A DNA stretch of 59,177 nucleotides from NCBI GenBank assembly GCA_003427395.1, contig BFEA01000930.1, forward strand, positions 120,869 to 180,045, read 5' to 3'. A program made the translations under genes and the position numbers. Below, one piece after another: positions 9,461-19,771 of the stretch. The DNA is from Chara braunii (taxonomy: Eukaryota > Streptophyta > Charophyceae > Charales > Characeae). Within the stretch, counting starts at the first letter, position 1. Each line of letters opens with the position of its first letter. The notes under the pieces are model-generated. The model was given only the letters and a program-made list of their open reading frames with translations. It ran no database searches and was not told where the DNA came from.

Positions 9461-10554
9461 TAGTAATAACACTTAATAATGACTATTATTAGAATGCACA
9501 ATCATATTGAAAGCCAAATACCATCTCAATATCCGGAAACTAGTACTGCACCAATACAACGCCAATGGAGATTCGTAGCATGGAAGCCCAAAGTCAATGT
9601 GGGCTTGCTCTTGTCACCACCATCATAAGAGTCCAGTCCCTTATCCCAACGTAGACTTTTTGGCTTTTGGTGCCCAACCTACCTCCTACACAACTACTGT
9701 CNGCNCACTCGTTGACAATGCAACTACTGATGTCAAGTACTCCGAGGACGTAGCCCAATGCAGACCATTGCCAATACCAGGTAAGTGCCCTTGCCTCATC
9801 TCCATCAACTCTCTCTGCCTGTCTGTTCCTGTCTGTTTGTTTGTTTATCCTTGTCTGTCTGTGTATGTCTGTGTCTGTCTTAGACTGTCTGTGTTTGTCT
9901 GAGACTGCCTCAATCTGTCACAGGCTAGTTGTGGTTGTCGAGTCTTGAACCGTAGGTCCGTCTCGCGAGAGTAAAGGTCGTAGCTGCTTCAGTNCTGAAA
10001 GGTCAAGGTCGTTGCTGCTATAGGGTTGACGAGCCAAATCCACAAGCTTTCGGCAGGTCCGGAAGCNNCCCTCCAACCGTCGCTTATAGCAGACTAGGGG
10101 CCAAGTGGGTTGCCGCACGCCCACCCCTGCTGAGTCAGCGGTACCCAGTCCCGGTCTCACTCAGTCCAGTTGGTGAGTACCGTACGAGACCGTGTGTACG
10201 GGTCCTGGTNAGTCAGAGCCNAGTCCAGCAAGTACTGTATGGGACTGTGTACCCAGGGCAAATGGAAAAGGGCAGGCAGGGGCGGACATGGCTGCCACAA
10301 CTTTAGTAGTAAGACTGCGCAGCGTGTGTGTGCGTCTGTGCACAACGAGTAGNGCGTAGGATATTTNAGGTGAGTNNTTGTANGTGAANAGAGAGTCGCA
10401 CGGACGCTGAGTCACTACGNTCATTGAAAGNGAACCCGTTTTCTGGGTTGCCATATCTCTGAGTTTTGAGNGGGCGCATGTCGCCGTTTGCTGTGCTACT
10501 GTTTGTATGCATGTAAAGTGTGAATGAAAGCAAGTCAAACCGCTTTATTGCCAC
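9403..10554 (+). repeat. Composite tandem module 1
   Basis: Begins with an (AAT)n run (about 9403-9475). It carries a weak TGGCTTTTGGTGCCC motif (9661-9675), a CCAG|GTAAGTG splice-donor-like site near 9780, a CTGT-rich tract (9815-9910) and a 3' block GTTGCCATATCTCTGAG (10449-10465) that recurs in module 2. Single Ns are frequent from 9702 to 10470. It is the most diverged of the four modules. Confidence 0.5.
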
Positions 10555-10591
10555 TACTACTATTAATAATAATAATAATAAAATAAGGATA

Positions 10592-10681
<90 letters not shown>

Positions 10682-11404
10682 GTAGGATGTTGATCAGTAG
10701 CAAACTTCAGTAAGCGAACAACACCATATACGAGAGACCAGATATTTGTGACCTAGGACCAGCAGCAAAATCGCATCACGGAATTCACCAAATAGAAGCA
10801 CCCCAAGAGTTCATAATTGACAATGTTGAAATAGTCCTGTCATCAAAAGGAACCAGAACTGATATCCTATCTGGTGTCGTGGTGGCCTGCAATCTTCCTG
10901 CCCTCAGCCTGTGCGTGGTTCGCGTATTCATCAGGCTATGTCTGTCTGTTCCTGCATGTCTGTTTCCGTATGCCTGTTTCCGTTCTGTCTGATTCTGTCC
11001 GTCTGTCTGTGTCGGTCTCGTCTGTCTGTTCTCAGTCAGTCGGTCTGTTTTAGTTAGTTAGTCAGTCTGTCTGCTTATTCATATTCTGTTTATCTGTTCG
11101 TCGTTGTCTGTCTGTTTGTTTGACATTATCCTATCCGTCTGTCACTCTCTTTTCTCGTCTCTGCGTGTGCGTGTACTCGCGGGGTACCCGGAGTTGAAGT
11201 GTGAAGGGAACAGTGGTGTCGGACACAGNGACAAGCGTTACGATGCACGGGTGCTCATGCACCGTTGCCAGTCGAAGCGAGCCTGCATCTGAACAGTGTC
11301 TTGGTTTCCATATCTTCGAGCTTTGAGTTGGGTGCTATGCGTCAGTGTGAATCACCAAGTTTTTGCACGCATGCGAACTGAAGAAGCAAGAACGGGTCTG
11401 ATTG
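10555..11404 (+). repeat. Composite tandem module 2
   Basis: Opens with a long (AAT)n run (10561-10681). The core 10733-10890 aligns with 11540-11690 of module 3; for example CAGCAAAATCGCATCACGG against CAGTAGAATTGCATCATGG, and both contain GAGTTCATAAT. A CTGT-rich tract follows (10930-11150), then a 3' block at 11300-11340 similar to 10447-10480. Confidence 0.6.
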
Positions 11405-12227
11405 AATAATAATAATAGCAATAATAAGTAATAACGAAAATAATATTAATATTAATATTAATAATAATAATAAATAGTGAGAAAGTGACGAGAATGAGCA
11501 GCCAACGAACTCCAGAAACATAGCAGTATCGTACTCACAACCTTCGCTAATCGTAACCCCGAACCAACAGTAGAATTGCATCATGGGATTCATCAAATAA
11601 GTGAACACCAGGAGTTCATAATGCTGAAATAGTCCCATGAGCACTAACGAAGATCCAGGGTTGNTATCNTATCTGGCGCTCGGTGCCCAGAGTACATGTG
11701 TCAGATCCTAGCTAACCTATACTAAAATGCAGACGTTGACGACAATAACTTTTCCGAAGTATGAGCATGCAGCGGCCAATGCCGCATGCTTCCAGCATCA
11801 AGTGTATCTCTCGCTACATTCTCAACCTCGTTCCCCAACACACATAGATGCCAATAACACTCAATGTTCATTATGTGTCCCATCTCCTTCCCTCTCTCTC
11901 ACTCCCATGCGCACTCATGCACACACATGTACACAAACTCTCAGCAAGATGCAGGAACCTTATCAAGGCAGTCGTTTCATTGGCCAAGTTCAGAAAACGA
12001 CTGTGTTTCTCAGTCTGTGTGTTGACAGATCAACACACAAGTTGGGCCACGTAAGTTGGTTTTCCCTTTCTCTCTCTCTCTCTCTTTTTCTTCCTCCTTT
12101 CTCTCTTTTTTCCTATCCTTCTCCTTGTCTCTCGTCTGTGGAGTAATCTCTGAAGTCCAAAACGTATCTGACTACTTTGGCGGCTAGATTCGTTTGCTTT
12201 GTTTCCCCCCATCGACTTCGTCCTACT
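11405..12227 (+). repeat. Composite tandem module 3
   Basis: Starts with AAT repeats (11406-11475). Shares its core with module 2. It carries TCTGGCGCTCGGTGCC at 11671-11687 and AGCGGCCAATGCCGC at about 11771-11785, both found in module 4. A TC-rich tract (12060-12130) precedes the next AAT run. Confidence 0.65.
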
Positions 12228-12230
12228 ACC

Positions 12231-12271
<41 letters not shown>

Positions 12272-12434
12272 TAATAATAATAAAAATAACGATAATAACA
12301 ACATCAATAATAATAAGTGTTTAATAATAATAATAATAATAATAATGATAATATCATTACTACTACTACTACTACTACTACTTATAATAATAAAATAATA
12401 ATAATAATAAAATAATAATAATAAATTAATAATA

Positions 12435-12476
<42 letters not shown>

Positions 12477-13292
12477 GTAATAATAATAATAATAATAATA
12501 ACAATGATAATGAGCAGAAACGGATTTCAACAATCAAACAACGTGAACCAATCAACGTAATTGAATCCCGATTTGTACCGAATAAAATTACACCGAGCTT
12601 ATATTTAATGATCCTGGTAAAGTCTCATCATTCATCATCAATGAAGAACCTATGTTGTTTTCCCATCTGGCGCTCGTCGCTTAGACTATAGACGGCAGAT
12701 CCTATCTAGCCTATACCTACAATGATGAAGACAACAGTTCTTCCGGGAGTACGAGCAGATAGCGGCCAATGCCGCACGCTCCACGCGCCAGGTAAGTCTT
12801 TCACACCACTCCCTTTCCCAATCCCGCATGCGCAGATGCTACGTGTACCCAGGGATCGTCACACACACTCTCTTCCTTCCTCTTCCCCCCTCCCTCTTTC
12901 TCTCTTTCTCCCACGTACTCACACACTCATGTACCCATTCCACTGATAGGACGAGCAAAATCGCAATGACTCTTCTGCTGAGTTGGGGAAATATACGCTG
13001 CCAATTTTTTATCTGCTCGTTCTATCGATCTAAGTAGCGAGCGGCGAGCCGTAGGTGGCGGACTTAGATGCTGGCCAAGATCGGGGACTCATCGTCTCTC
13101 TCTCTCTCTCTCTCCTACACACACACACATACGTCTTGTTTATCGGTCATTGCTCCTCTCCCTCCCCCGTTTATACATCCGCCTCGTTTAGTGCGAGCCC
13201 GTCTCCCATCTTGCCCCGCGTGCCTTCTTCCTACTACTCCGATTCCCTCTCATGTTCATAGCTGGAAGTCGAGGTATGATCCACTCGAAATA
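12228..13292 (+). repeat. Composite tandem module 4
   Basis: Starts with a ~280-bp AAT/TAC microsatellite (12228-12510). Has TCTGGCGCTCGTCGC (12666-12680) and the identical 15-mer AGCGGCCAATGCCGC (about 12761-12775), then GCGCCAG|GTAAGTC near 12790, a consensus-like splice donor. CA/TC tracts and the first palindromic 88-bp unit follow. Confidence 0.65.
12943..13029. repeat. Palindromic ~88-bp unit, copy 1
   Basis: GATAGGACGAGCAAAA at the left and TGCTCGTTCTATCGAT at the right form imperfect inverted termini around TTCTGCTGAGTTGGGGAAATATAC. A GCGGCGAG motif follows. Same structure as the copies at 13653 and 13875. Confidence 0.7.
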
Positions 13293-13301
13293 GTAGTAGT
13301 A

Positions 13302-13368
<67 letters not shown>

Positions 13369-13432
13369 TAAAAATAAAAATAATAATAATAATATAAATA
13401 AACTTTAATAATAATAACAACAATAACATTAA

Positions 13433-13465
<33 letters not shown>
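13293..13465. repeat. (AAT)n then (AT)n microsatellites
   Basis: About 35 AAT units (13293-13400) pass through AAAATA repeats into a pure AT run (13438-13465). Confidence 0.95.
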
Positions 13466-13472
<7 letters not shown>

Positions 13473-13652
13473 ATTAAAAAAATAAGTATATTCATGCTAT
13501 TTTACTGGTCCGATACAGTTGAGTTGAGGGTGCATTGCAATCGGGGGGGCGGTGAGAGTCAGGCATCCGACCGTGGTGACAACGAGGCATCTTGGTAGAC
13601 CTCTCTCTCTCTCTCTCTCACACGCACACACACACTCACACACACACACACC

Positions 13653-13740
13653 ATCGATAGGATGAGCAAGAATGAAATGAATCTTTCGCTGAAACGAGGA
13701 AATATACACTGTTACTTTTCGATTTGCTCATTTTATCGAT
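13653..13740. repeat. Palindromic 88-bp unit, copy 2
   Basis: ATCGATAGGATGAGCAA at 13653-13669 is nearly the reverse complement of the right end TTTGCTCATTTTATCGAT (13723-13740). The interior is GAATCTTTCGCTGAAACG..GGAAATATACACTG. It is preceded by TC/CA runs, as are copies 1 and 3. It looks like a minute MITE or a hairpin-forming satellite unit. Confidence 0.75.
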
Positions 13741-13826
13741 CCGAGCAGCGTGCGGCGAGGTGCGCGTCGAAGGCTTAGCTTTCCTTCTTTCTCTCTCTCA
13801 CCCACCCCCTCTCCCTCTCTCTCACT

Positions 13827-13873
<47 letters not shown>

Positions 13874-13874
13874 C

Positions 13875-13962
13875 ATCGATAGGATGAGCAAAAATGATCT
13901 GAATCTTCTGCTCAATCGTGGAAATATACACTGTCATTTTACGATTTGCTCATTCTATCATT
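13875..13962. repeat. Palindromic 88-bp unit, copy 3
   Basis: Left terminus ATCGATAGGATGAGCAAAA, right terminus GATTTGCTCATTCTATCATT. Interior GAATCTTCTGCTCAATCG..GGAAATATACACTG. It is 222 bp from copy 2, again after a CA run. Confidence 0.75.
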
Positions 13963-13964
13963 CC

Positions 13965-14960
13965 AAGTAGAGTGTTGCGAGTCGCGATTAGCTCTCTCTC
14001 TCTCTCTCTCCACACACACATATACACACACATGCATTTGTGTCGAATCCGAGATGGTAGCGTACGATCCCATACGCGCACATACATACGTACACGTTCG
14101 TGCATACACTGCATGACAGTGTATGCTCCCATGCTTTAGTGGAAAACACATTCGTTTTAGCCCACTGAGAATAGCGGGAGGGTTAGTTGCGAGATTAGGG
14201 ACCTACCTGATACCTCTTTCTCTCGCCCTTGCCTCCGCTGTCGTTGTTGATGTCGTTGCCTCACAATGCAATGTGGTTCGACACGAAGTGTAGGACACCG
14301 AAATGATAGTACTGGGACACAACTGGCACACATTTACCTTCCCCCAGAACGAGTGGGTTGCGAAATCGTGCTCACGATGTCGCCGACCGCGTCTGTTTCG
14401 GAGTAGGTGAGTTGCTTCCTTCTGCCNTCCTCCTCTCCTTCCCTTCTCTCTCTACACCATCCTCGAACCTTCTTCCTTCCTTTCACCTCGTCCCGCTTGT
14501 TCTCCTTGTTCGTAACTCCACCTTTGTACCTTTCTTCTCTCCCCTCTCTCTTCCTCTATTCTTTGCACTCGTCCTTCTAGCCTTCGCCCCTGATCACGGC
14601 ACATGCGCCGGCGCACCTCGCATGCTCGCGTCTCGCTTAGTCAGTCTCACACTCGCTGGCTATGGCATGCATACCCCTACATATATCTACTGGCTTTCGC
14701 CCTCTGCGCTCACGACTGCGCTCACTCGCATTGCTCCATTCTTCCTTGCATGCAGGACCGTTTGCTCGCGCCGTGCTCTTGACCTAAACCTGCTTTCTCT
14801 TTCCTTATCGCGCTCTCGATCCTCCCTCTTCTTCAAGAGAGATCCCACGCCCCCGACTATCCTTCCGCGGTCCGTATCTGTCCTGAGCAAAAGGGCAGAT
14901 TCATAAAACGCGCTGTGGCGGAGATGGACCATGGTGCCCAAAATCCAACGACAGTAACTA
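13965..14960. other. No gene recognised; pyrimidine-rich plus strand
   Basis: A frame of about 180 codons (14358-14906) is Leu/Ser/Pro-rich, reflects the C/T-rich composition and has no domain. CGGAGTAG|GTGAGT near 14399-14411 resembles a splice donor, but no exon pair is evident. Confidence 0.35.
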
Positions 14961-15017
14961 AGAATAATAAAAAAAAGAGGAACTGAATTAATAATAAAGG
15001 TAAAAACAAATAACCAA

Positions 15018-15090
15018 AAAAAAAAAAAAAAAAGAATCTAACTACCCTAACNCAAAAAAAAAAAAAAAAAAGAATCTAACTACCCTAACT
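15018..15090 (+). repeat. Two-copy poly-A/GAATCTAACTACCCTAAC repeat
   Basis: A run of about 18 A plus GAATCTAACTACCCTAAC occurs twice in a row with one N between copies. This may be a real duplication or an assembly slip at the homopolymer. Confidence 0.8.
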
Positions 15091-15147
15091 GCCCCGTTGT
15101 GCCAACTGTCACAACGGGCACTAACCCTACCGAAATCCTAAAACCAA

Positions 15148-15202
15148 GGTTGCGGGCTCGAGCCCCGTTCATCCAAGGGCGGGTGAAAAAAAAAACAGGT
15201 GG
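15148..15202 (+). repeat. tRNA T-arm-like motif with A-tail
   Basis: GCGGG-CTCGAGC-CCCGT (15152-15168) matches a T-arm with a B-box-like loop. It is followed by GGGCGGGTGA and a run of 10 A. The D-arm and A-box were not found upstream, so it is only the 3' part of a tRNA-derived sequence, perhaps a SINE fragment. Confidence 0.35.
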
Positions 15203-15210
15203 CCTTAGTG

Positions 15211-15340
15211 TCGATTTTCGGAAAAAGAGGAGCTAGCCCGTGGTCTGTCGGATTCGATCCATGCAGCTCCAATATGTCAGTCCGCACTCGTACCTACTGG
15301 GTTAGCTCCTAGTACAGTTATAGTAGGGGCTTTCCCAGTA
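15211..15340 (+). mobile_element. SINE-like dispersed repeat, copy 1
   Basis: Contains AGCTAGCCCGTGGTCTG, then GGATTCGATCC (B-box-like), then GTACCTACTGGGTTAGCTCC and TAGTAGGGGC. The same blocks in the same order occur on the minus strand at 21155-21305. It has no coding capacity. Family and ends are not defined. Confidence 0.55.
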
Positions 15341-15365
15341 TAAGTCTAGTGCGGCATCCTCCTCT

Positions 15366-16739
15366 TCCAGGCTGACGTATCGTTTACCGCCTCTCCTAGG
15401 GGAAATTCCGACTTCCACCAACTGCCGTAGCCTACTACGGTAGCCTGGCTACCTTACCATTTTGTTCTGGCCACGTGGCCAGACCCTTAGAGCTTTCGCC
15501 CTACGTCTTTTAGTCTGCAGCAAGTAGTCTTGCCCCGATGTGTGCTGGACACTGAGGCACTATTTGTTGTCGTCATCCGTGCGATCCTTTTGTCGAACCA
15601 ACCTTCCGATCTCTGCGGCCGGAGGTTCAATTCACTAACCCTTTTTAATCTTTTGCGCGCTCAGGGTGGCGTGCGTGGTTACCCCTAAATTTTTTCGTTT
15701 CTGCGTTTGTCGTGATAAGGCAGGCGAGCATCCGAAAAACGTTTAACCATTGACTCTAGATCGTGTGCACCGTGTTTCGGCGCTTGCGCTTGCAAAACCT
15801 TATCGACCAAAGTAGTCGAGGGTTTTGCCTCATTTCCCGTTTTTAGTTGTTTCCAGCCTGTCTGTGATGCCGACGTTGTATCGACCACAAAATTATGAGC
15901 GGATACCGTTGTAAGGGTATCAGCTCCGACAACGCCCACCGAAGGAGGTGACAGCTCTCGTAACGTGGAGGTAAGTTGTGCCTCACGTAGGCCCTATCCT
16001 GTCATAGGGGCTCGCGAGAGGTATGGCTGGCGCACTCGGCCGGAGCGGCCTAAGGAAGCTCCATTTGTGTGTTCGTGACGAGGTTGGTCCAGCTCCTGCG
16101 TGACGCGGCCGAGAGGGTCCCGCGCTGCCACGTGCAGTGCCGGACCGATGCGCCCGACAACGCCATTGTGTGAATTGTCGAAACGGAAACCGCTACTTAA
16201 GCGCCACAGTGTGAATCGTCGGAACATGGACTTATAACTGAGTGCCAAGGCGAGCATCGTCGGGACTTCAACAGCAAGATGCTCACCTTTGCTCAAGCTA
16301 CCTAGTAAAAAAAATAATATCTGCAAGGGTAGGATCTGGCAGTTGCGGATCAACACGAGCACCACTGGAAGGGGAACTGCATATCGATGCGTACTTCTAA
16401 GGATCATCGCTACTAAGCGTGCACATGATTAATAATACAACCCTTAGGATCGGATTGATGCTAAAGGGTGTGCATAAGACCGGTAACGTGTTCAGGATTG
16501 ACACTGACAATCATGATCGGATTGATGCAGGTACCCACGTGCAGGATCGACAATATGGCTTGGGATTGACGCCGCCAACTGTGTACAAGATCAAGAATGT
16601 TGTTCATACGATTCAAAATGCAACCTTGTTAAAGTGAAATGAATGTTGCTGATTGCACACAAAAATTGAGGAGACGCTGTTTCTTGTGTGTGAAGTCGTG
16701 AATGCTGCTTGCTACTGATATTGTAGGTTCGAGATTCGA
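15366..16739. other. No gene recognised
   Basis: Contains palindromic words (CCTACTACGGTAG, GGCCACGTGGCC). At 16440-16575 there is a loose repeat of GATCGGATTGATG-like words. Frames on the minus strand (15685-15939, 15994-16407) have no identifiable domain. GGAG|GTAAGT near 15967-15974 resembles a splice donor without a partner. Confidence 0.4.
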
Positions 16740-17570
16740 ATTAGCTGGTTGCGCACTTAGGGCCGCTCGGACATCGCGTACCCAAGGACAAGCTCGTTGT
16801 TGCAATGTGTGCCCAAGCCTGAGCTTGACACCGCAACACATGCCCAAGCTTTGACTTGCTGATGTATTGTGCGCCCAAGCCCGAAATTTATGGTTTAATG
16901 CGCACCCGGGCTCGATATTGTTGACCTGGTGTGCGTCTAGGCACGCAATTGCTGATCGAGTGTGCACCTAGGCTTGCACTTGATGATCGAGTGTGCACCT
17001 AGGTTCATAATTGCTGATCGAGTGTGCACCCAGGCTCGCAATTGCTGATTGAGTGCATGACCAAGCTCAAACTTGCTGATTTAGTGCGCACCCAAGGTCG
17101 AACTAGCTGATTTAATACGCACACAAACTCGAGCTGGCTGATTTGGTACTCGCCCAAGGTCGAACTAGCTGTCTTAGTGCTCGCCCATGCTCGACATTGC
17201 CGATTTAGTGCGCACTCATGCTTGGCATTGGTGATCTAGTGCGCGCCTAGGTCCAAACTTGCTAATCTAGTGTGCGCCCAAGCTCAAACTCGTTGATTCC
17301 GTGCGCACCTTGCTGTTTTAGTGCACGCTCAGGCTCGTCATTGTTGATTTAGTGCACACCCATGCCTGTCATTGCCAATCTAGTGCACGCCTAAGTTCGA
17401 ACTTGCTGATCTAGTGTGCGCCCAAGCTCAAACTTATTGATTAAGTGCACGGCCTGACTTGAAACTGCTGGCATTGCGTGCGCCCAAGCTTAGACATGCG
17501 TATGCTTGCTGTCATAATGCGCGCCCAGGCTATGGATCACAATTATAATGTGCACCCAGTTTCAGATTTG
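16740..17570 (+). repeat. Minisatellite 1, ~40-bp unit, about 20 copies
   Basis: Degenerate unit TTGCTGATCTAGTGCGC plus ACCCAAGCTCGAAC, repeating every 37-42 bases with high divergence between copies. No open frame runs through it. Confidence 0.85.
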
Positions 17571-17574
17571 CTAA

Positions 17575-17960
17575 TTAGCGCTCCACTGGTTTCATGATCC
17601 TAGGGTGCACCCTACTGGTTTGATGATTCGAGAGTGCGTGCCGTATTGGTTTGATGATTTGAGAGCGCCCGCCCTGCTGGTTTGATGATTCGTGAGTGTA
17701 TGCCCTACCAGTTTGACGATCCGAGAGCAAGTGCCCCTGCTGGTTTGATAATTCTAATGTGCGCATCGTACTGCTTTGACAATCCGAGAGTGCGCGCCCC
17801 GCTGGTTTTACAACACGAGACTGCGAGCCCCATAAGTCTAGTGATGTGGGACCGCGTGCCCATCTAGTTTAATGATGTGGGACTGCGCGCCCTGCTAGTT
17901 AATTGACGTGGGACTACGCGCCCTGCTTGTTTAATGACATGGGACACTACGCCCTTCAAG
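17575..17960 (+). repeat. Minisatellite 2, ~40-bp unit, about nine copies
   Basis: Unit CTGGTTTGATGATTCGAGAG plus TGCGCGCCC. It follows directly on minisatellite 1 and shares the GCGCGCCC half, so it may derive from it. Later copies change the core to TTAATGACGTGGGAC. Confidence 0.8.
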
Positions 17961-18354
17961 TTTTTCAAGCACGCTAGTTGTTGATGAAGTACCGTGCATT
18001 CTACTGTTTTGAAGCAACAGGGTAACACATCTAAGTCGGTTTGATGGTTCGGGCTCGTATGCCTGGTTGGTTAGATTATTTGAGAATGTTCCAAATGTGC
18101 GCCCTATGTCCTGAGGCCGTATGGCTTGTTGGATTGATACCTAAGTGCCACTACTGGAATAACTAGGCACCCCGCTCTCATTCATTTGATTCCTTGTTGA
18201 TCAATCTTTGAGTAGGCGATGCTTTTGCTGTTCGATCCCTGCATTGATGATATTTTCGTTGTCTAGTCCCAATGCATATGGTTTTGCTGATCAGCCCTCT
18301 TCCATGACGGTATCGACAGTTTCATTCCTCATATTCTGGAACTCTTGGCTGCAG
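17961..18354. other. Degenerate sequence between minisatellites
   Basis: No gene. A few words (GGTTTGATGGTTCGGG, TGCCTGGTTGGTTAGATT) look like decayed copies of minisatellite 2. Confidence 0.4.
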
Positions 18355-18700
18355 AGATAACCTTATGGCATTACTATATTGAGTTGCTGGTTGATGTTTC
18401 TGCCAGACGCATTCAGGTAGACCCCTATATTGAGTTGTTGGTTGCTATTTAGGGGGGCCCCAATATTGAGTTGCTGGTTGCTGTTAAACCGGCCTCATTT
18501 AGGCGGCCCCTATATCGAGTTGTTGATCAGTCGGACCCATTTAGGTGGACCCCTACATTGAGTTGTTGTTCGCTGTTCGCCCAGGCCCATGCTTGCAAGC
18601 CCTGACATTGAGTTGATTGCCACTAATTTGCCTGACCCCTTCATTGAGTTGGTTCCATTCAGATCCCATTAAGGCAGGTTTATTCATCGAGTTCTTGATT
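18355..18700 (+). repeat. Minisatellite 3, ~55-bp unit, about six copies
   Basis: Repeated ATTGAGTTGTTGGTTGCTG plus a CAGGCGGACCCCTAT-like block at 18378, 18428, 18472, 18520, 18557 and 18606, decaying to the right. Confidence 0.75.
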
Positions 18701-19767
18701 TCCCCCTATCACTAGGACACTGCTAATTGCCTGGTTACTGTGAAAGGGTGTCTATACCATACTTACAGGCTAGCCAAGCTGAGTCGCAAACATGAGACAA
18801 CCCCAAAGTGGGGCAAGCTTGTTGAGAGATTTTGGTACCGGCATGCTGGACATCAAACATTCACGATCAGAGTCAATGGGTCTCCCACCTCGAGGCACAC
18901 ATTGGTGATTACCTATGCGGTAAAGGGGGTAGAAAAGAGAGGTGTGAAGATTGAGACTTACGACTGGATGGCTTATTGTATCTTTCGTAGAAAAAGCTAT
19001 TCGGGGCAAAACTGGTTGCACGTAGCAGTATTCGTTCATGTTTCTTTAGCTTCGGGTAGTGCTCTCTTTGATTTCGGTGGATGTAATCCTAAGCCTCTCT
19101 GCAAGGCACGTAGCAAAGCGAAAAGGCATAAAAATGAGCGGATCAGGAGTGATATAGTCAAGTCTGGAATTCCGATTACGATTAGTATTCGGAGGCCAGA
19201 GACTGATGAGTCTGATCCGGAGTGTCGGGGCAGAAACTCTGACAAGGGTATTTGCCCGGTGTTTTTAAACGTCCGACGATGTCCGACTTGATAAAAGGTT
19301 ATCCGGGCTTCATAACTCGATGCGATTGGTTATCTGCCGAAAGTTTATTCATACCTGACCTATGACCGAGAGACTAAAATTTTTTGAACCTAAGACCTAA
19401 CGCCTGCGACATGTAGAAGTGGTGGCAGGAACCGGCGGCGTGACCGGTTTCTCCCCATGTTTGGTAAGGCCGCACAGATGTACGGTCGTAATATATATAT
19501 ACCTATTCTACCTAAAATGTGGACGCGCGGCTTAGCATCCGCACGATTCAGAGCCTAAAAGACTAATAAAAACCACAGCGCATGAAAGCACGGCCCCGTT
19601 GAGGCCATGTCTAAAATTTGTATTTCGGCAAGACCGAGCGTGGGCCAACTGTAGTTGGTGGAGGCTGGGCGCCTGAGCGAGGATCCAATGTCGGACCTTG
19701 GATGGGGCAACCTTGCCTAGCTGAGAGCTTGGGCCTCTAAGCCGCTGGGCACAGGGCTGGGGGAACC
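18701..19767. other. No gene recognised
   Basis: An open frame of 183 codons (18740-19291, plus) shows no domain, has ordinary composition and lacks signs of selection, so I do not call it a gene. The rest is unremarkable. Confidence 0.35.
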
Positions 19768-19771
19768 AACT

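Noticed and set aside
12177-13397. Frames with poly-Asn, poly-Leu or poly-Ile
   Set aside because: Translations of AAT/ATT microsatellites.
14358-14906. 182-codon plus-strand frame
   Set aside because: Composition-driven (Leu/Ser/Pro), contains an N, and shows no domain.
15148-15202. Functional tRNA gene
   Set aside because: Only the T-arm matches; no D-arm, anticodon arm or acceptor pairing.
18740-19291. 183-codon open frame on the plus strand
   Set aside because: No domain, no homologous pattern in the window, and it follows a minisatellite; length is within what chance allows in 59 kb.
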